A stretch of DNA of 64,000 nucleotides from Tubulanus polymorphus (GCF_964204645.1 NC_134030.1:22759210-22823209), one strand, 5' to 3'. Counted from the stretch's first letter, positions 46,201 through 55,849 are shown. Made by a program: numbers and translations. The notes: generated by a model from the letters alone, not told the origin.

Positions 46201-48982
46201 GAAATTAACAGTGAAACAAATACAACTGAACTGACAGAAATAGGTGAATATAAAAAAAGATTCAGATAAACAAAAATATAGCATTGAATTTATTGAAGAT
46301 GAAATTCATCAATTTAATCAGATCTTTAGAGGCGTCTGTTTTGAAAGTCGTCACTCTTTGTTCATACTTTGTATCGATGTGAAAATTCATTTATTTATTT
46401 ATTTGTTTTCAGTTGACGAGTGTTTGGGTGAATGCACTGATAAATGGAATACTGGTGAGTACCTCGCATGAGTACCTCTCATGAGTGAATACCTTATTCG
46501 CTAACGCATGAGTATCTCTCACGAGTATTCCTCATGAGTACCTATCATGAGTACCTCTCTTGAGTACCCCTCATAAGCAACCCTCATGAGTATCCCTCAT
46601 GAGTACCTCTCATCATGGACGTATAAACGTATAATCTAGTTTATACGTCCATGCATATATTAACTATCGGGATATGTGATCAGTGTAGTGGTGAGTACAT
46701 GAGTATCAAATAGAAACCCTTAACTGAGTACCCGACCCTGGTACCTGAATTGTGTAATTTGAATGATGTAATTCAGTGCAAACTAAACCAGTTTTTCTGT
46801 GAACTAATGTTTCATGTTTTGATATTTGTAGACTATTTTAAGAACAACAAGATGATTGTAGAGACAGGTAAATATTGTATAGCTCTGATATTCAGCCCAG
46901 TACTGCCCCCTGGTGACTGTATGAGATGTAACTATTCTGTTATTTGTATTTTAGACGAGATTGTTGATGAGATAAAACGCGAATATTTTCAAACTCCCGA
47001 ATTTAGAAGTAAGTTTCCAATAAAATCAGAACCTGTTTTAACAACCAGAACTCAAATATGAATATCTGTATGTATTGTATTATTATTTATAGGATCAGTT
47101 GAGACTGCATTGAATGAAGCTATCGAGAATTCAGGTAATTGAATATTTCCAATAAATTAATTTCCAATTAATTTTTCAATGAAAATTTTGAATTGACTTC
47201 AGAATTGAGTTCAGTTTGGCTGAAAGTGTATGTTTTTATTGTATTAACATATTCCATGTTTACAGATAAATCAAAACAAAACAAAAAACCAGACTATGAA
47301 GCTGCAGGTTTGTAAAACTCTTATTTCTACTAATTTGACCTGACGAATTTCACAGATAAGAAAACTGATTTTGAAATATGTCAGTTATTTCAATTTCCAT
47401 GGTTTCTCGTCGTTACTAGCGTGGTAGTCACCCTTATTGATGATTTACCCCTTAGGGTAACTTTTAAACGTGGTCTATGAAACCAGGAAGATTATGTAAT
47501 ATTCTGTTCAGAATTATATCTTATCATTATTTCAGTGAAATGGATAGCTGATGAAATGAAAGGTAAATTGACTGATAATAAATACTAAATTTCGTGATGA
47601 GTTTGTGTTGATGTTTACAGAATCATTTCTAATTTCAGGTTTCACGGTTAAACCATCTGCAACTTCAGGTATGTAATATTGTTTTATATCTATATATCTT
47701 GTGTGGGTGCCTCATCTGTCAGACAACTGGGCAGGAATTTGAGTAACAATTCACTAAATATCTTGATGTGTTTTCAGAACGTAATGAATTTGCTAAACTT
47801 GCACGAGCAAAAGGTAATGAATAAATTATGTGTTTTAAAATTGATGTTATCGATTTTGATAATGTTTTATGAGGTTACGTTTTCAATTTCTATTTCAGTA
47901 ATGAGTAAATCAGAAGAGTTGATGGATAAGATACGTGCTATAACAAATAAAGGTAATCAATATTGACTTCTATAAACATCTTACTGACTCAATAATTCCA
48001 TATTCATGAATTCATGTTTCCACATTCGTATAACATGTCTTATGGTTCCCAAACCGGAAATTTCAAAATAATATTTCCTGGCTCAAAATATTTGCGTTGT
48101 AAGTTGATAGATTTTCCTCTAGTTCTGGAAATATTTTTGAAATTCAATTTGCGCTTCGTCTTTCTTCGGTGATCTTTCTTGAAAATCACCTTCATCAACC
48201 AATCACCAGTAAAATGTTTATAGTTTGATGCATCAGTTTTTCGGGAATAATTTATTTCATTTTCAGCCGAATTAAGAAGGCTCGGTTTCCTGGTAGATGA
48301 TGAATAGAGTAAGTAAATCATACAGTCGTCACTTTCTGATTTAAACCATTTGATCGAGGTTAAACTAGTTTTGAGGTTAAATGGTTTGAAATGAAATAAA
48401 TTGATGAAATTTAGATGAAATTAAGTTCCATTTTCTCCTGGTTTATGAGGAATCCAGATTTAGAATCGTTTTCCATCAGAAACTAGTTGATTGTTAAAAA
48501 AAGAGTCGTAGAATTTAACCAAATCTCATAATCCGGATTTAACTGATCCTGATTAGGTTAATCCGGTATGGTTCTAATCTCTACTGAACAGTTTAAGAGA
48601 TAAATGAGCAACAATGTTCAATATCATAATATCAAAACTCTTAGAATAAAAAGAGTATGAATTTTTTCCTTAAGAAGATATTCATTCAACGTTTCAATAC
48701 TTTAAATAGCTAAAATATATATGAATAAACAGCATAAAAACAGTTACAAATTAAACAAATTAAGGAAACTTATAGAATACAACAGTGAATATAAGTTACT
48801 GATTGGATATCTAAAGCAGAACAAACTATAAGGTGTTTGTAATTGTATTTGATGTTTGGTTTATATTGTATTCATTTATAGGGCTTAGTAGAATGTTGAG
48901 AGATGATAGTCCTGGATCGATTGTTGATGATAGTAGTGATAGTAGTGATAGTAGTGGTATTGACCTAATGGTTTTATCCTAG
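31133..48982 (+). CDS. Gene D2: three-Ig transmembrane receptor with microexon-encoded tail
   Basis: Full-length type-M receptor, about 53 coding exons. The order is signal 31133-31220, Ig1 31783-32073, Ig2 32940-33272, Ig4-type 33753-34022, membrane 34876-34977, then tail exons 35059 to 48308 or 48982. My model is 1213 aa if translation ends in the stop-carrying exon 48267-48308, or 1233 aa if that exon is skipped and 48882-48982 is used. Both are in frame. Compared with D1 it lacks the Ig3 exon. It has extra cysteine-rich exons just after the membrane (35059-37017), a duplicated 48-nt exon, an exonised intron and seven more exons before the end. It lies between B and C. Function is inferred only as a surface receptor. 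Confidence 0.75.
31264..31824 (+). repeat. 82-bp array of acceptor plus Ig1 exon start, 7 copies (D2)
   Basis: Exon-like starts at 31291, 31373, 31455, 31537, 31619, 31701 and 31783, exactly 82 bp apart. The last is the true Ig1 exon. The copies differ by a few substitutions (gacagt/gaacagt, gtgaat/gtcaat). Confidence 0.95.
31783..32073 (+). CDS. D2 Ig domain 1 exon
   Basis: 97 codons, same boundaries as in D1. Cysteines are in VSITCKQ and YKCVATNSAG. The end is placed by comparison with D1 and may be off by one base. The reading frame stays open about 35 codons past the gtgagt donor. Confidence 0.88.
32940..33272 (+). CDS. D2 Ig domain 2 exon
   Basis: 111 codons, phase 1-1, starting SINIFENPCKLHEFQPSLAC. 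It has the CTC doublet, VKWYADG and IQCRLWKYNG of the family. The acceptor is cttttatag and the donor gtaagt. Confidence 0.87.
33273..33752 (+). other. D2 intron where Ig3 is missing
   Basis: In D1 and D3 the Ig3 exon lies here; no trace of it was found in D2. The intron contains a ggttcgactccctgcc block shared with the D1 intron at 7130-7300. It also has cctgatgaagcttctattca...gaaagcttgcgcgtc at 33619-33661, which resembles a hammerhead ribozyme core. Confidence 0.7.
33753..34022 (+). CDS. D2 membrane-proximal Ig-like exon (Ig4 type)
   Basis: 90 codons, phase 1-1. Cysteines are in QQVTCDPP and YRGQCLADG, with NIT and NST sequons. It is one codon longer than D1's and very similar otherwise. 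Confidence 0.85.
34876..34977 (+). CDS. D2 transmembrane exon
   Basis: 34 codons: SDEVNGGRVAGAVIG, then ILILLILIILFIL, then WRRDC. It is six codons shorter than in D1. A near copy of the acceptor region (ttgctgatttgtttgaaatccaattcaag at about 34757-34790) lies just upstream, a remnant of a local duplication. Confidence 0.9.
35059..37017 (+). CDS. D2 tail exons 1-4, cysteine-rich
   Basis: Coding exons: 35059-35103, 36741-36776, 36810-36890, 36982-37017 (45, 36, 81, 36 nt), all phase 1-1. 36741 and 36982 are near-identical copies (LLLRSEPCRCNC and LLLRSEPIRCNR). They flank an 81-nt exon with an acidic stretch (ADEPDNEDDSSDE) and a CHCCC end. None has a D1 counterpart. The cysteines near the membrane suggest acylation or metal binding; neither is shown. 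Confidence 0.65.
35277..36560. repeat. 47-bp minisatellite, about 27 copies
   Basis: The unit is ttagattggttatagaacta then aaatatgtacagactggcct then taagtcg. Two main variants (aaatatgtacag and aaatgagcttag) alternate in higher-order blocks. It lies in the first tail intron of D2 and is absent from D1. Confidence 0.95.
37386..39794 (+). CDS. D2 tail exons 5-11
   Basis: Coding exons: 37386-37460, 37541-37582, 38823-38897, 39088-39135, 39486-39515, 39596-39646, 39732-39794. Lengths are identical to the D1 exons 8312-9924. The acceptor of 39732 is attaaag where D1 has attacag, a weakened site. The 37583-38822 intron holds a hairpin and mobile-element debris. Confidence 0.72.
37691..37786. repeat. 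Palindrome in D2 intron
   Basis: CAGACTAGTATTATCTTTAA followed by CCCGGGGTTAAC is mirrored by GTTAACCCCCGGGTTAAAGT and TAATACCAGTCT. Small foldback element. Related fragments (gttaatactagtcta) occur near 17920. Confidence 0.75.
38380..38670. mobile_element. Unclassified mobile-element debris
   Basis: Two related blocks (aacccccttt..gaccaagtgcc..aaataaaggctt) lie 180 bp apart, with a B-box-like ggttcgaaccccc. It looks like a short nonautonomous element with a partial duplication. The family is not recognised. Confidence 0.35.
39180..39460. repeat. ACATGTACATG-rich satellite (D2)
   Basis: Same family and same intron position as 9160-9560 in D1, so the repeat predates the D1/D2 duplication. 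Confidence 0.8.
40207..42187 (+). CDS. D2 tail exons 12-20
   Basis: Coding exons: 40207-40290, 40642-40689, 40777-40815, 40973-40990 (18 nt), 41075-41122, 41214-41267, 41402-41449, 41708-41776, 42158-42187. Every length equals its D1 counterpart at 10915-12917 and sequences are near identical. Confidence 0.75.
42463..42780 (+). CDS. D2 tail exon 21, fused by intron exonisation
   Basis: D1 has two exons here (39 and 141 nt) with an intron that starts gtaagagg. In D2 the donor reads gataagagg, so GT has become AT. The former intron is shortened, free of stops and a multiple of three. The result is one 318-nt phase 1-1 frame. It joins IKLKIAVFESIKDKR to about 42 new residues (including HHFPRF and SSIFLWISIS) and then LYAERAERFQKELKEK. 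An extra ERKNEEE insertion is also present. Confidence 0.75.
42918..44674 (+). CDS. D2 tail exons 22-29 with a duplicated exon
   Basis: Coding exons: 42918-42953, 43037-43054 (18 nt), 43189-43239, 43323-43409, 43545-43592, 43742-43789, 44183-44266, 44630-44674. Exons 43545 and 43742 are a tandem duplicate (ELDSAGRDPVILSDRA and ELDSAGRDPVILWVRA). D1 has one exon there, 14287-14334. They could be used together or exclusively; both keep frame. Confidence 0.72.
44267..44570. repeat. 22-bp satellite next to a splice donor (D2)
   Basis: About 13 copies of the same 22-bp unit as 14624-15056, at the orthologous donor. Confidence 0.95.
44770..46867 (+). CDS. D2 tail exons 30-39
   Basis: Coding exons: 44770-44823, 45127-45162, 45330-45347 (18 nt), 45428-45454 (27 nt, donor gtgatt), 45553-45600, 45868-45957, 46039-46116, 46196-46243, 46413-46454, 46832-46867. 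All are phase 1-1. Two differ in length from D1 by whole codons (45553: 48 against 51; 46413: 42 against 54). Confidence 0.73.
46616..46653. repeat. Short perfect-type hairpin
   Basis: ATGGACGTATAAAC...GTTTATACGTCCAT, arms about 14 bp, at the end of the TCATGAGTACC repeats (46455-46620). Confidence 0.7.
46955..48308 (+). CDS. D2 tail exons 40-47, D2-specific end with a stop exon
   Basis: Coding exons: 46955-47008, 47093-47134, 47266-47307, 47536-47562, 47639-47668, 47778-47813, 47899-47952, 48267-48308. The first seven are phase 1-1. The last (AELRRLGFLVDDE) carries an in-frame TAG at 48305-48307, directly before a good gtaagt donor. None of these is found in D1. Products include DEIVDEIKREYFQTPEF and ERNEFAKLARAK. 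Confidence 0.68.
48882..48982 (+). CDS. D2 alternative C-terminal exon
   Basis: Acceptor tcatttatag, phase 1 entry, 33 codons and TAG. It encodes GLSRMLRDDSPGSIVDD then an (SSD)n run and GIDLMVLS. It corresponds to D1 18702-18844. It is used only if exon 48267-48308 is skipped. An AATAAA follows at 49042. Confidence 0.6.
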
Positions 48983-49341
48983 AATCGAGTGAGATTTTAT
49001 ACGGAAAAAAAAATAAAAATGAAAGGAAAAAATGCGATTCAAATAAAATTTGTGATATTTAATTGAATAACTGTGGTCATATTAGTAAATTGATAAATTA
49101 ATTCATCAGCTCAATTGTGATAACATTAATCAATATGAACAGATATTATCTGCTTTTATCTCTTGTGTGAAAAATGAATAACATGTTCCTCGTTTTCCCG
49201 CGTCTCTGTTAAAACCTCTCGTTTTGATGTAGTCAGTGGAGGATCAGATTTGTTTGTAGGACTTATATACTGAAATGTGCTACACTGACTACTCAAATAT
49301 ACAGTGTAACTGATGAATTGTACATGAAATACTGAGTGCAA

Positions 49342-49388
49342 CCTACGAGCAATTATCTAAGATAATTGTTAGATAATTGTTCGTAGGT
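49342..49388. repeat. Hairpin downstream of D2
   Basis: CCTACGAGCAATTATCTAA is mirrored by TTAGATAATTGTTCGTAGG with a short loop. It could also act as a trailer structure; no other evidence. Confidence 0.75.
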
Positions 49389-49689
49389 GTAACTGAATTA
49401 TAGTCTAGATGAAATGCAGTGTAACTGAATTATTGTACCGTAGTTGAAATATAGTTTGTAATTATATATCGAGCAGAAATACATTGTAATTGAAATTACT
49501 TTTTACAAAATTATCAGCGGTCTTAGGAGGATTTACTAAAACTTCTCTCAATGCTGAATCTTACAATGTATAATTGTATTTTTATACAATGTAACTGGTT
49601 TAACGATATTACAATAATGTAAGTTAAAAACTGTACAAATTTATTAATGATTGACTTGATCAGTATTATTATTGAAAACAGTGATAAAA

Positions 49690-50710
49690 TTCATTTTCAT
49701 GGGCTTGCATGCTTGCAAACCCATTGCTATCACACGGATTGGTAAGTTGCTTGGGGAGTCTATAACTTTCATTAGAACCTTTCTTAGGCTCTGATATTTA
49801 CACACATTTAATGCAGTAATAAAATCTAGGTTCCTTTCGTATATTGGCTATATCGGTTGTCGTTTTCATTGTTTTATGATTTTTTTAAATCGTTTTTGTT
49901 ATTTTAGCAGCGCATACCAACCTTGGTTGAGCGTGCGTGATCATTCTTGAAATTGGTATTCATGCGCGGCATAGTGCTGCCGGCAATTCAATTCATTCTT
50001 TATTGACACAAAATTTCACAATGAATCATTTTACTTTCACGTTTTGAAAAAATTCTGTCAATTTTCTTTTACTTTCATTTGGGCGCTTGCGTTAGCGGCC
50101 ATTTGTAAAATCTCTGTATGAACATCTTTATTTTTCATTTTAAATATTTAACTTAAAAACCGCTTTTCTGTGAAATAAATTCTGAATTGAATTGAAGACT
50201 GGTTGCCTGTCTCCAAAGATCCAGGGGGCGGTAGTCTATGGTGGCAATAAACTTTATCGGATGATCGTAGTGGATTGTCGTTTGAAGGAAATGTAACTTA
50301 TTCTCGCTTAATGTCTTTATTATTTTAAAAAAGAAAAATCATGGCTCTCATCTATATTTGTGTTCACTTCTCTTCACCTGAAGTCACTCGAGTTAGTCAC
50401 GTTTTTTCTTTCAGCTGTAAAATTTTCTAAGCAAAATCATTTCCACACAATCCGATAAATCAACATGATGATACATTCCGACACTACAATATTCAAATAA
50501 CAACTATCCAAAAGCTCGGTCCACGTCTACAATAAAACCATTCCGATTCCCAGTCCCCGTGTGTAACATTTCATGTAGTGATGTAAGACAACACCGATCA
50601 CTTAGATCTTTAACAAGTAATCAGTTCAAAGTTCGATTAATTCTACTACAGAAATACAAAACCACCAAGCACGCTTTCAGTACAACTATGTCAGCAAGCC
50701 CATTTTTAGA
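49690..50710. mobile_element. Probable nonautonomous mobile element, D2-C spacer
   Basis: atgggcttgcatgcttgc at the left and its partial inverse gcaagcccat at the right bound about 1 kb with no reading frame. Inside are attcaattcattctttattg and ttctgaattgaattgaag segments, like retroelement 3' ends. Boundaries are tentative. Confidence 0.4.
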
Positions 50711-51019
50711 ATTTCTTTCTTGTTTTAAATAGTTTTGTAAGGATGCTTCTTTATGAAACCGATGATGTTAGATGCGGTTTGTACAACGAGAGAGACTAAA
50801 TGTTTTTCATAAAACCATGTACAATATTATAACTTATTGACATTTATGATAATTAGTGATTATCAGATTCTTTTAAGTAAGAAATTCTTATAAAATAAAC
50901 AAACTTTGATTCAAACCTTGTTATACTCGTTATAAGGTTTCATTTAAGAATAGCGATGGGATCATCGCACGTCATGTTGCATCTGAACCTTAAACATCTC
51001 GGGTTCTCTAAACATCTAC

Positions 51020-51265
51020 GAATATAACAGCCAACACTCGAAAATAAACATCAACGAACAACTCGAAAATAAACATCAGCGAATATTACGGCCAACACGC
51101 GAAAATAAACATCAACAAACAACTCGAAAATAAACATCAGCGAATATTACGGCCAACACTCGAAAATAAACATTAACGAACACATCGAAAATAAAAATCA
51201 GCGAATATTACGGCCAACACTCGAAAATAAACATCAACGAACAACTCGAAATTAAACATCAACGA
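51020..51265. repeat. Short tandem repeat, aactcgaaaataaacatc family
   Basis: Alternating aactcgaaaataaacatcag, cgaatattacggccaacac and aactcgaaaataaacatcaa blocks, about 65 bp per pair, three to four copies, in the C 5' flank. Confidence 0.85.
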
Positions 51266-51738
51266 ATATAACAATCTTTAACAGTTGAATAATCAAACTT
51301 ACAGCGCATGAATGTATGTTCAGGGTTCGTAGATTCTGACAAAACTTCGCTAAATCTGAAATGCCTTCATCTGTCAACTGAATATATACATTATCACTTA
51401 CAAACACATGAATGTAATATTTGTGCAATAAAGACACTTCCTGCATACGATGGGCCCTGGAATAATTTTAGAAATACGTGTTGAAACACATCTCTTATTG
51501 TTGTCAACTAGATTTACTTAGTACAGTTTTATTTACCGATGACTTTTCTTCCGCATCTATCAGGATGATCCGGCAGTCGATTTTTATAGATACGGTCATT
51601 TCATTCGGTGTGACATATAGAAAGGTGAGTGACTGAGTTAACTATACAGAAATGTCTCGAATGAAGAGAAACATCATTTGATTCATTTAAAAGTAAAACG
51701 GATAAAACGGGAAGAAACTGATTTTTTTTTGTGCGCAG

Positions 51739-51874
51739 AATTTTACTGGGAGTTTTTAGATCAGAATACTGAGAATGATGTTGAAGAACTGTTTCGTACT
51801 AATGTGCGTCGTAGTTTTACTACAACTTGGAAATATACACAGTACAGAATTGTCTCTAATGAGGAGAAAGAGAC
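51739..51874 (+). CDS. C exon 1: signal peptide
   Basis: The acceptor gtgcgcag suggests a 5' UTR intron. The ATG at 51775 starts MMLKNCFVLMCVVVLLQLGN then IHSTELSLMRRKR. It has four residues more than gene B in the hydrophobic core. Phase 1 exit before gtaagt. Confidence 0.85.
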
Positions 51875-54800
51875 GTAAGTTATTCAAATTATCAGTGACT
51901 CTTTCCTCTTGTTTAGTTTACGCGTAGTATAATCGTTCCACAAACTTAAAACATATCAATTATTTTCAGGTGTCACGCATATTGAACCTCGCCCAGTTCC
52001 CACGGGTCAACTCGACCGGAAAACCCAAGGACAAGATGTAAATTATTCTTGTGAAACAGAGATTGGAAAGTCGGATCGTTCGTTGATATTTCAACAGAAG
52101 AGTCGAGGTTCTGAATCATGGGGCCCGGTTCGAGGTGATATACAACTTCAAACAGATTCCAAAAGGAAATTTCTCGCTAACGCTGAGCTAAAATTCAAAG
52201 CTGATTTCAAACTTCACAACGGATCTTCATTTAGATGTCTTGTTATGGAGAACCCAAAATATCCCGAACCTATCCTGTTTGATACAATCGTAGTTCATCG
52301 AACTGGTAAGTAATAGTTCATTTCCTTATTGTTGTTATGCCATTGGCAAAGTAGATGAGATTAGAATCAATCAAAGCGCGTTTATAAGCATTACAACAAG
52401 ACAGTGAAGTGCGGACGTCGAACAGATTTTGAAAGCGCCCCGATTCAAATAAAATTCAAGTCTCCCTTATCCTAGAGGGGGACCTGGTGGATTACTAGGC
52501 TGATGGAATCAATTTATGATATGTGATGTAAGACGATCTTTTAAGCCCTTTTTAAAATTGTGCTTGTTTTTCATGAACATTGCTAGAAAATTGGCACTTG
52601 ACTGTTTATAATTATTATCGTTCGATTGTGTAATCAAGTGAATATTTCATTTTATATCAGCCCCCTTTTATATTGGCCACACATTTAGTATATATAACTC
52701 GTCGAACACTAGAATGTGGAGAACAGTGTCAGTTTGTTCGTGATGGTTTTGATAATCAGAGCAAATAAACTTCGCAAACTTCCTCATTCATCTTCGAATC
52801 AACAACACTGAAGTGATAACAGTTTATTATTCATGTCATATTCAGTTTCATAAACGTCGAAACGATAACCTGTGCGCTCAAACGTGGTGAACGGATAATA
52901 AGATATAAACCCACTATCTACAAATTAAAAGAATTTAAAAACAAGAATTTATTTGTTCAATCTAAAATATATAGAATACACGACGTTTCGATCTCACCCT
53001 AGAGATCATCGTCAGGTGAGATCATCGTCAGGTGTGACGCCTGTCATCTGACGATGATCTCTAGGGTGAGATCGAAACGTCGTGTATTCTATATATTTTA
53101 GATTGAACAAATAAATTCTTGTTTTTAAATTCTTTTAATCTGTAAATAGTGGGTTTTTATCTTATTAAACTGAAGTGACTTTTCAGAATATATATCGCTG
53201 CAAGTCTAGGCCCTCATTTTGGGTTTGAACCCGATACACTCAATTCAAAATTGATGAAAAAATAGTCTTGAAAGTAATTTGTAGATCCTTAATTTGATAT
53301 AATACAGTGACCTAGTTGTATAAAAGATAATCAGATTCGATATACCCACAATAAACATTGTTGTCATTTCTTGCATATTAATGATGCTGATGTCACGTGG
53401 TTAGTGTTGTGATGAAATCGTCGACTATTAGCCACTAAGGTTGGGAGATCGAAGCCTGATTCTTTTTAATTTTCGTTTCAGACAAAACGAATACTGATCT
53501 ACCAAAGGTGAGTATCTGGCTGTTAAACCCATACTATTGTTAAACTGTGTCCAGAAACAAATTGAACCCATACAACCCAACGACATGGGTTCATAGTCAA
53601 ACTAAACAAGCACAACTGTGAAACCTGGATCCAGAGTATCATCATTTTTTTGAAAGTTTAAGAAGTCGCTACATTGCGCAACAACTAGTAAATATCCCTA
53701 ACTTAAGACAATTTATGAATCTTTTTACATCACAAGACCCAAACATCTTGAGGAAGCTAGCAGTATTTATAAAAAAGGCACATAGCCTCATCTAGCCATC
53801 GCTGTGCACATCACGTGTATAATGATACGTCTAGAAGAAGTAACTGTCACTGTATATTATAAATGTAATTGGAGTAACCGTAATTGTATAACTGTAAATC
53901 GTTAATTTTTTGTATCCTGTGCTCGAAAAAAATGTATAATTTCTGGAGCAATAAATTAAATTTGAATCTGAGTAGAATAAAATGCACTTTTATAAATATA
54001 TCCTTAAAGTGAACGACTAATTGTAAGACAATTAGGTAAAGATGAGTACGATGTAATTTACCGCGCTTTTTAGATTCGTTACAGGTTGAATATTTTTTTC
54101 ACGTTTTCTAAATTTCTATGCGATTATATGGTCTTTCAAATTTTATTATTCTTACATCTTTCAGACTACATCAGACCTCGATCACCGGACCATCTACATC
54201 ACGTGTGGAGTGACTGGATTCATTTTGATCGTTCTCATCGCAGTATTCACTACTCGCAGGTACGAACTCGACCGGAAAACACGGCATACACTGTGTGTGG
54301 TTCCGTCGAAATACCTATTAACCCTTACCCTCAACAAAATGTTCATATCCACATGATCTCTGTTACGTCTAAAGATTGTGACAGAGTTGATACATTCTGC
54401 AATAAATCCCTTGATATAACACATTACTGCCCAGTTATTTCATACATTCAAGCAAGTTTTCGTTGGCAATAATCTAGAATATTTCAGAGTATTATGAAAA
54501 TGAGAGCATAAAAGGGCTAAAAGAGCTCGTTAGCAAAATGTTTGGTTGTAGTATTTTTTCTTATTTGGAATTCTACAAAAGCGGAACTAGATTTCCTGTG
54601 TGAAATTGTTAAGTTTCATACTCACATTAGATAAATCTTTAAGCATGATGAATTACATGATTACTATCATCACAAAGCCGTTACTTTTTATTGTGTAACT
54701 CAGTAGGCGACATACAACATAACAAATGTGTATCATAGATAAACTACATACTTTCCTCACGTAATTTTATGCTGCATAAATTACCCCCATTTCAGATGCA

Positions 54801-55849
54801 GACGTCGATCGTCCGGTGAAGGTCACGTGGAGACTTCAACACCACAGCAACTGCTCGAAGCAACAGACGTGTTGTTAAACGCCTACGAAGATCCGGATGA
54901 TTACAGAAATTCCGATAATGTTTCAAACAGAAAACTTGTGAGAAAATCTGAAACTAGATTACAACATAACGTACAAACTCGTAAAGCCACAACTCCTTAT
55001 ATGGACATGGGAGCCGAGAAGGGCAAAGATACAACTCCTTATATGGATATGGGAGCCGGGAAGGGCAAAGATACAACTCCTTATATGGATATGGGGGCCG
55101 GGAAGGGCAAAGATACAACTCCTTATATGGATATGGGAGCCGGGAAGGGCAAAGATACAACTCCTTATATGGATATGGGGGCCGGGAAGGGCAAAGACAC
55201 AACTCCTTATATGGATATGGGGGCTGGTAAGGGCAAAGACACAACTCCTTATATGGATATGGGGGCCGGTAAGGGCAAAGATACAACTCCTTACATTGAT
55301 ATGGAAGCCGGGAAGGGCAAAGGCACAACTCCTTATATGGATATGGAAGTCGGGAAGGGCAAAGACACAACTCCTTATATGGATATGGAAGCCGGGAAGG
55401 GCAAAGATACCACTCCTTATATGGATATGACAGCTGGGATTGGCAAAGATACCACTCCTTATATGGATATGGAAGCCGGGAAGGGCAAAGATACCACTCC
55501 TTATATGGATATGGAAGCTGGGAAGGGCAAAGATACAACTCCTTATATGGATATGGAAGCCGGGAAGGGCAAAGATACCACTCCTTACATGGATATGGAA
55601 GCCGGGAAGGGCAAAGATACAACTCCTTATATGGATATGACAGCTGGGAAGGGCAAAGATACAACTCCTTATATGGATATGACAGCTGGGAAGGGCAAAG
55701 ATACAACTCCTTATATGGATATGACAGCTGGGAAGGGCAAAGATACAACTCCTTATATGGATATGGAAGCCGGGAAGGTGGAAAGTTTGAAGAGAGATAC
55801 TACAGTTACATATATAAATTTGGATATTGTGGAGTTTGGAAAGAGATAA
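51775..55849 (+). CDS. Gene C: single-Ig receptor with pure YMDM-repeat tail
   Basis: Complete type-Y receptor. Coding exons: 51775-51874 (signal), 51970-52305 (Ig), 53482-53507 (linker), 54165-54259 (membrane), 54796-55849 (tail). The total is 1611 nt, 536 aa, in frame throughout. The tail carries 19 consecutive motifs at a strict 14-aa period: 18 YMDM and one YIDM. All fit the YxxM consensus for PI3-kinase p85 SH2 domains. It has none of the YMNV or PFM variants of gene B. The signalling interpretation is inference. The gene sits between D2 and D3. Confidence 0.86.
51970..52305 (+). CDS. C Ig domain exon
   Basis: 112 codons, phase 1-1. Cysteines are in VNYSCETEIG and SSFRCLVMEN. It shares RSLIFQQKSRGSESWGPV with gene B, but the segment after it (TDSKRKFLANAELKF) is diverged. 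That is consistent with a variable face, though two sequences prove nothing. Confidence 0.87.
52896..53166. repeat. 270-bp near-perfect palindrome with hammerhead-like cores
   Basis: Two arms of about 120 bp, from aataagatataaaccc to the mirrored gggtttttatcttatt. Each arm contains ctgacgatgatctctagggt then gagatcgaaacgtc, on opposite strands (53048-53082 plus, 52982-53015 minus). The CTGANGA, stem (GATCTC/GAGATC), GAAA order matches the hammerhead ribozyme core. It lies in the first large intron of gene C. Confidence 0.85.
53482..53507 (+). CDS. C 26-nt linker exon
   Basis: It encodes DKTNTDLPK, phase 1 in and 0 out, donor gtgagt. Equivalent to 1030-1055 and 22781-22806. Confidence 0.8.
53639..53969 (+). 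mobile_element. Truncated non-LTR retrotransposon copy with target-site duplication
   Basis: The plus strand encodes the C-terminal end LRQFMNLFTSQDPNILRKLA then VFIKKAHSLI and a stop, followed by a trailer ending caataaattaaatttgaatct. gagta at 53634-53638 and 53970-53974 flank it. Genes A and B have the uninterrupted site, so it inserted after the duplication. Confidence 0.75.
54165..54259 (+). CDS. C transmembrane exon
   Basis: It encodes TTSDLDHRT then YITCGVTGFILIVLIAVF and TTR. It is nine bases shorter than in A and B, which removes three hydrophobic residues and leaves a helix of about 20. Phase 0 in, 2 out. Confidence 0.88.
54796..55849 (+). CDS. C cytoplasmic tail exon
   Basis: It opens CRRRSSGEGHVETSTPQQLL and has LLNAYEDPDD (conserved YEDP), then the 19-motif array, then VESLKRDTTVTYINLDIVEF and GKR before TAA. 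The spacer AGKGKDTTP is strongly basic and identical in most units. Confidence 0.87.
54985..55785 (+). repeat. 42-bp coding tandem repeat (C tail), 19 units
   Basis: Each unit encodes TTPYMDM plus EAGKGKD or a variant (GAGK, TAGK, EVGK). Nucleotide identity between units is very high. All six frames are open over it because the unit is a multiple of three without stops; the antisense frames are not genes. Confidence 0.95.
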
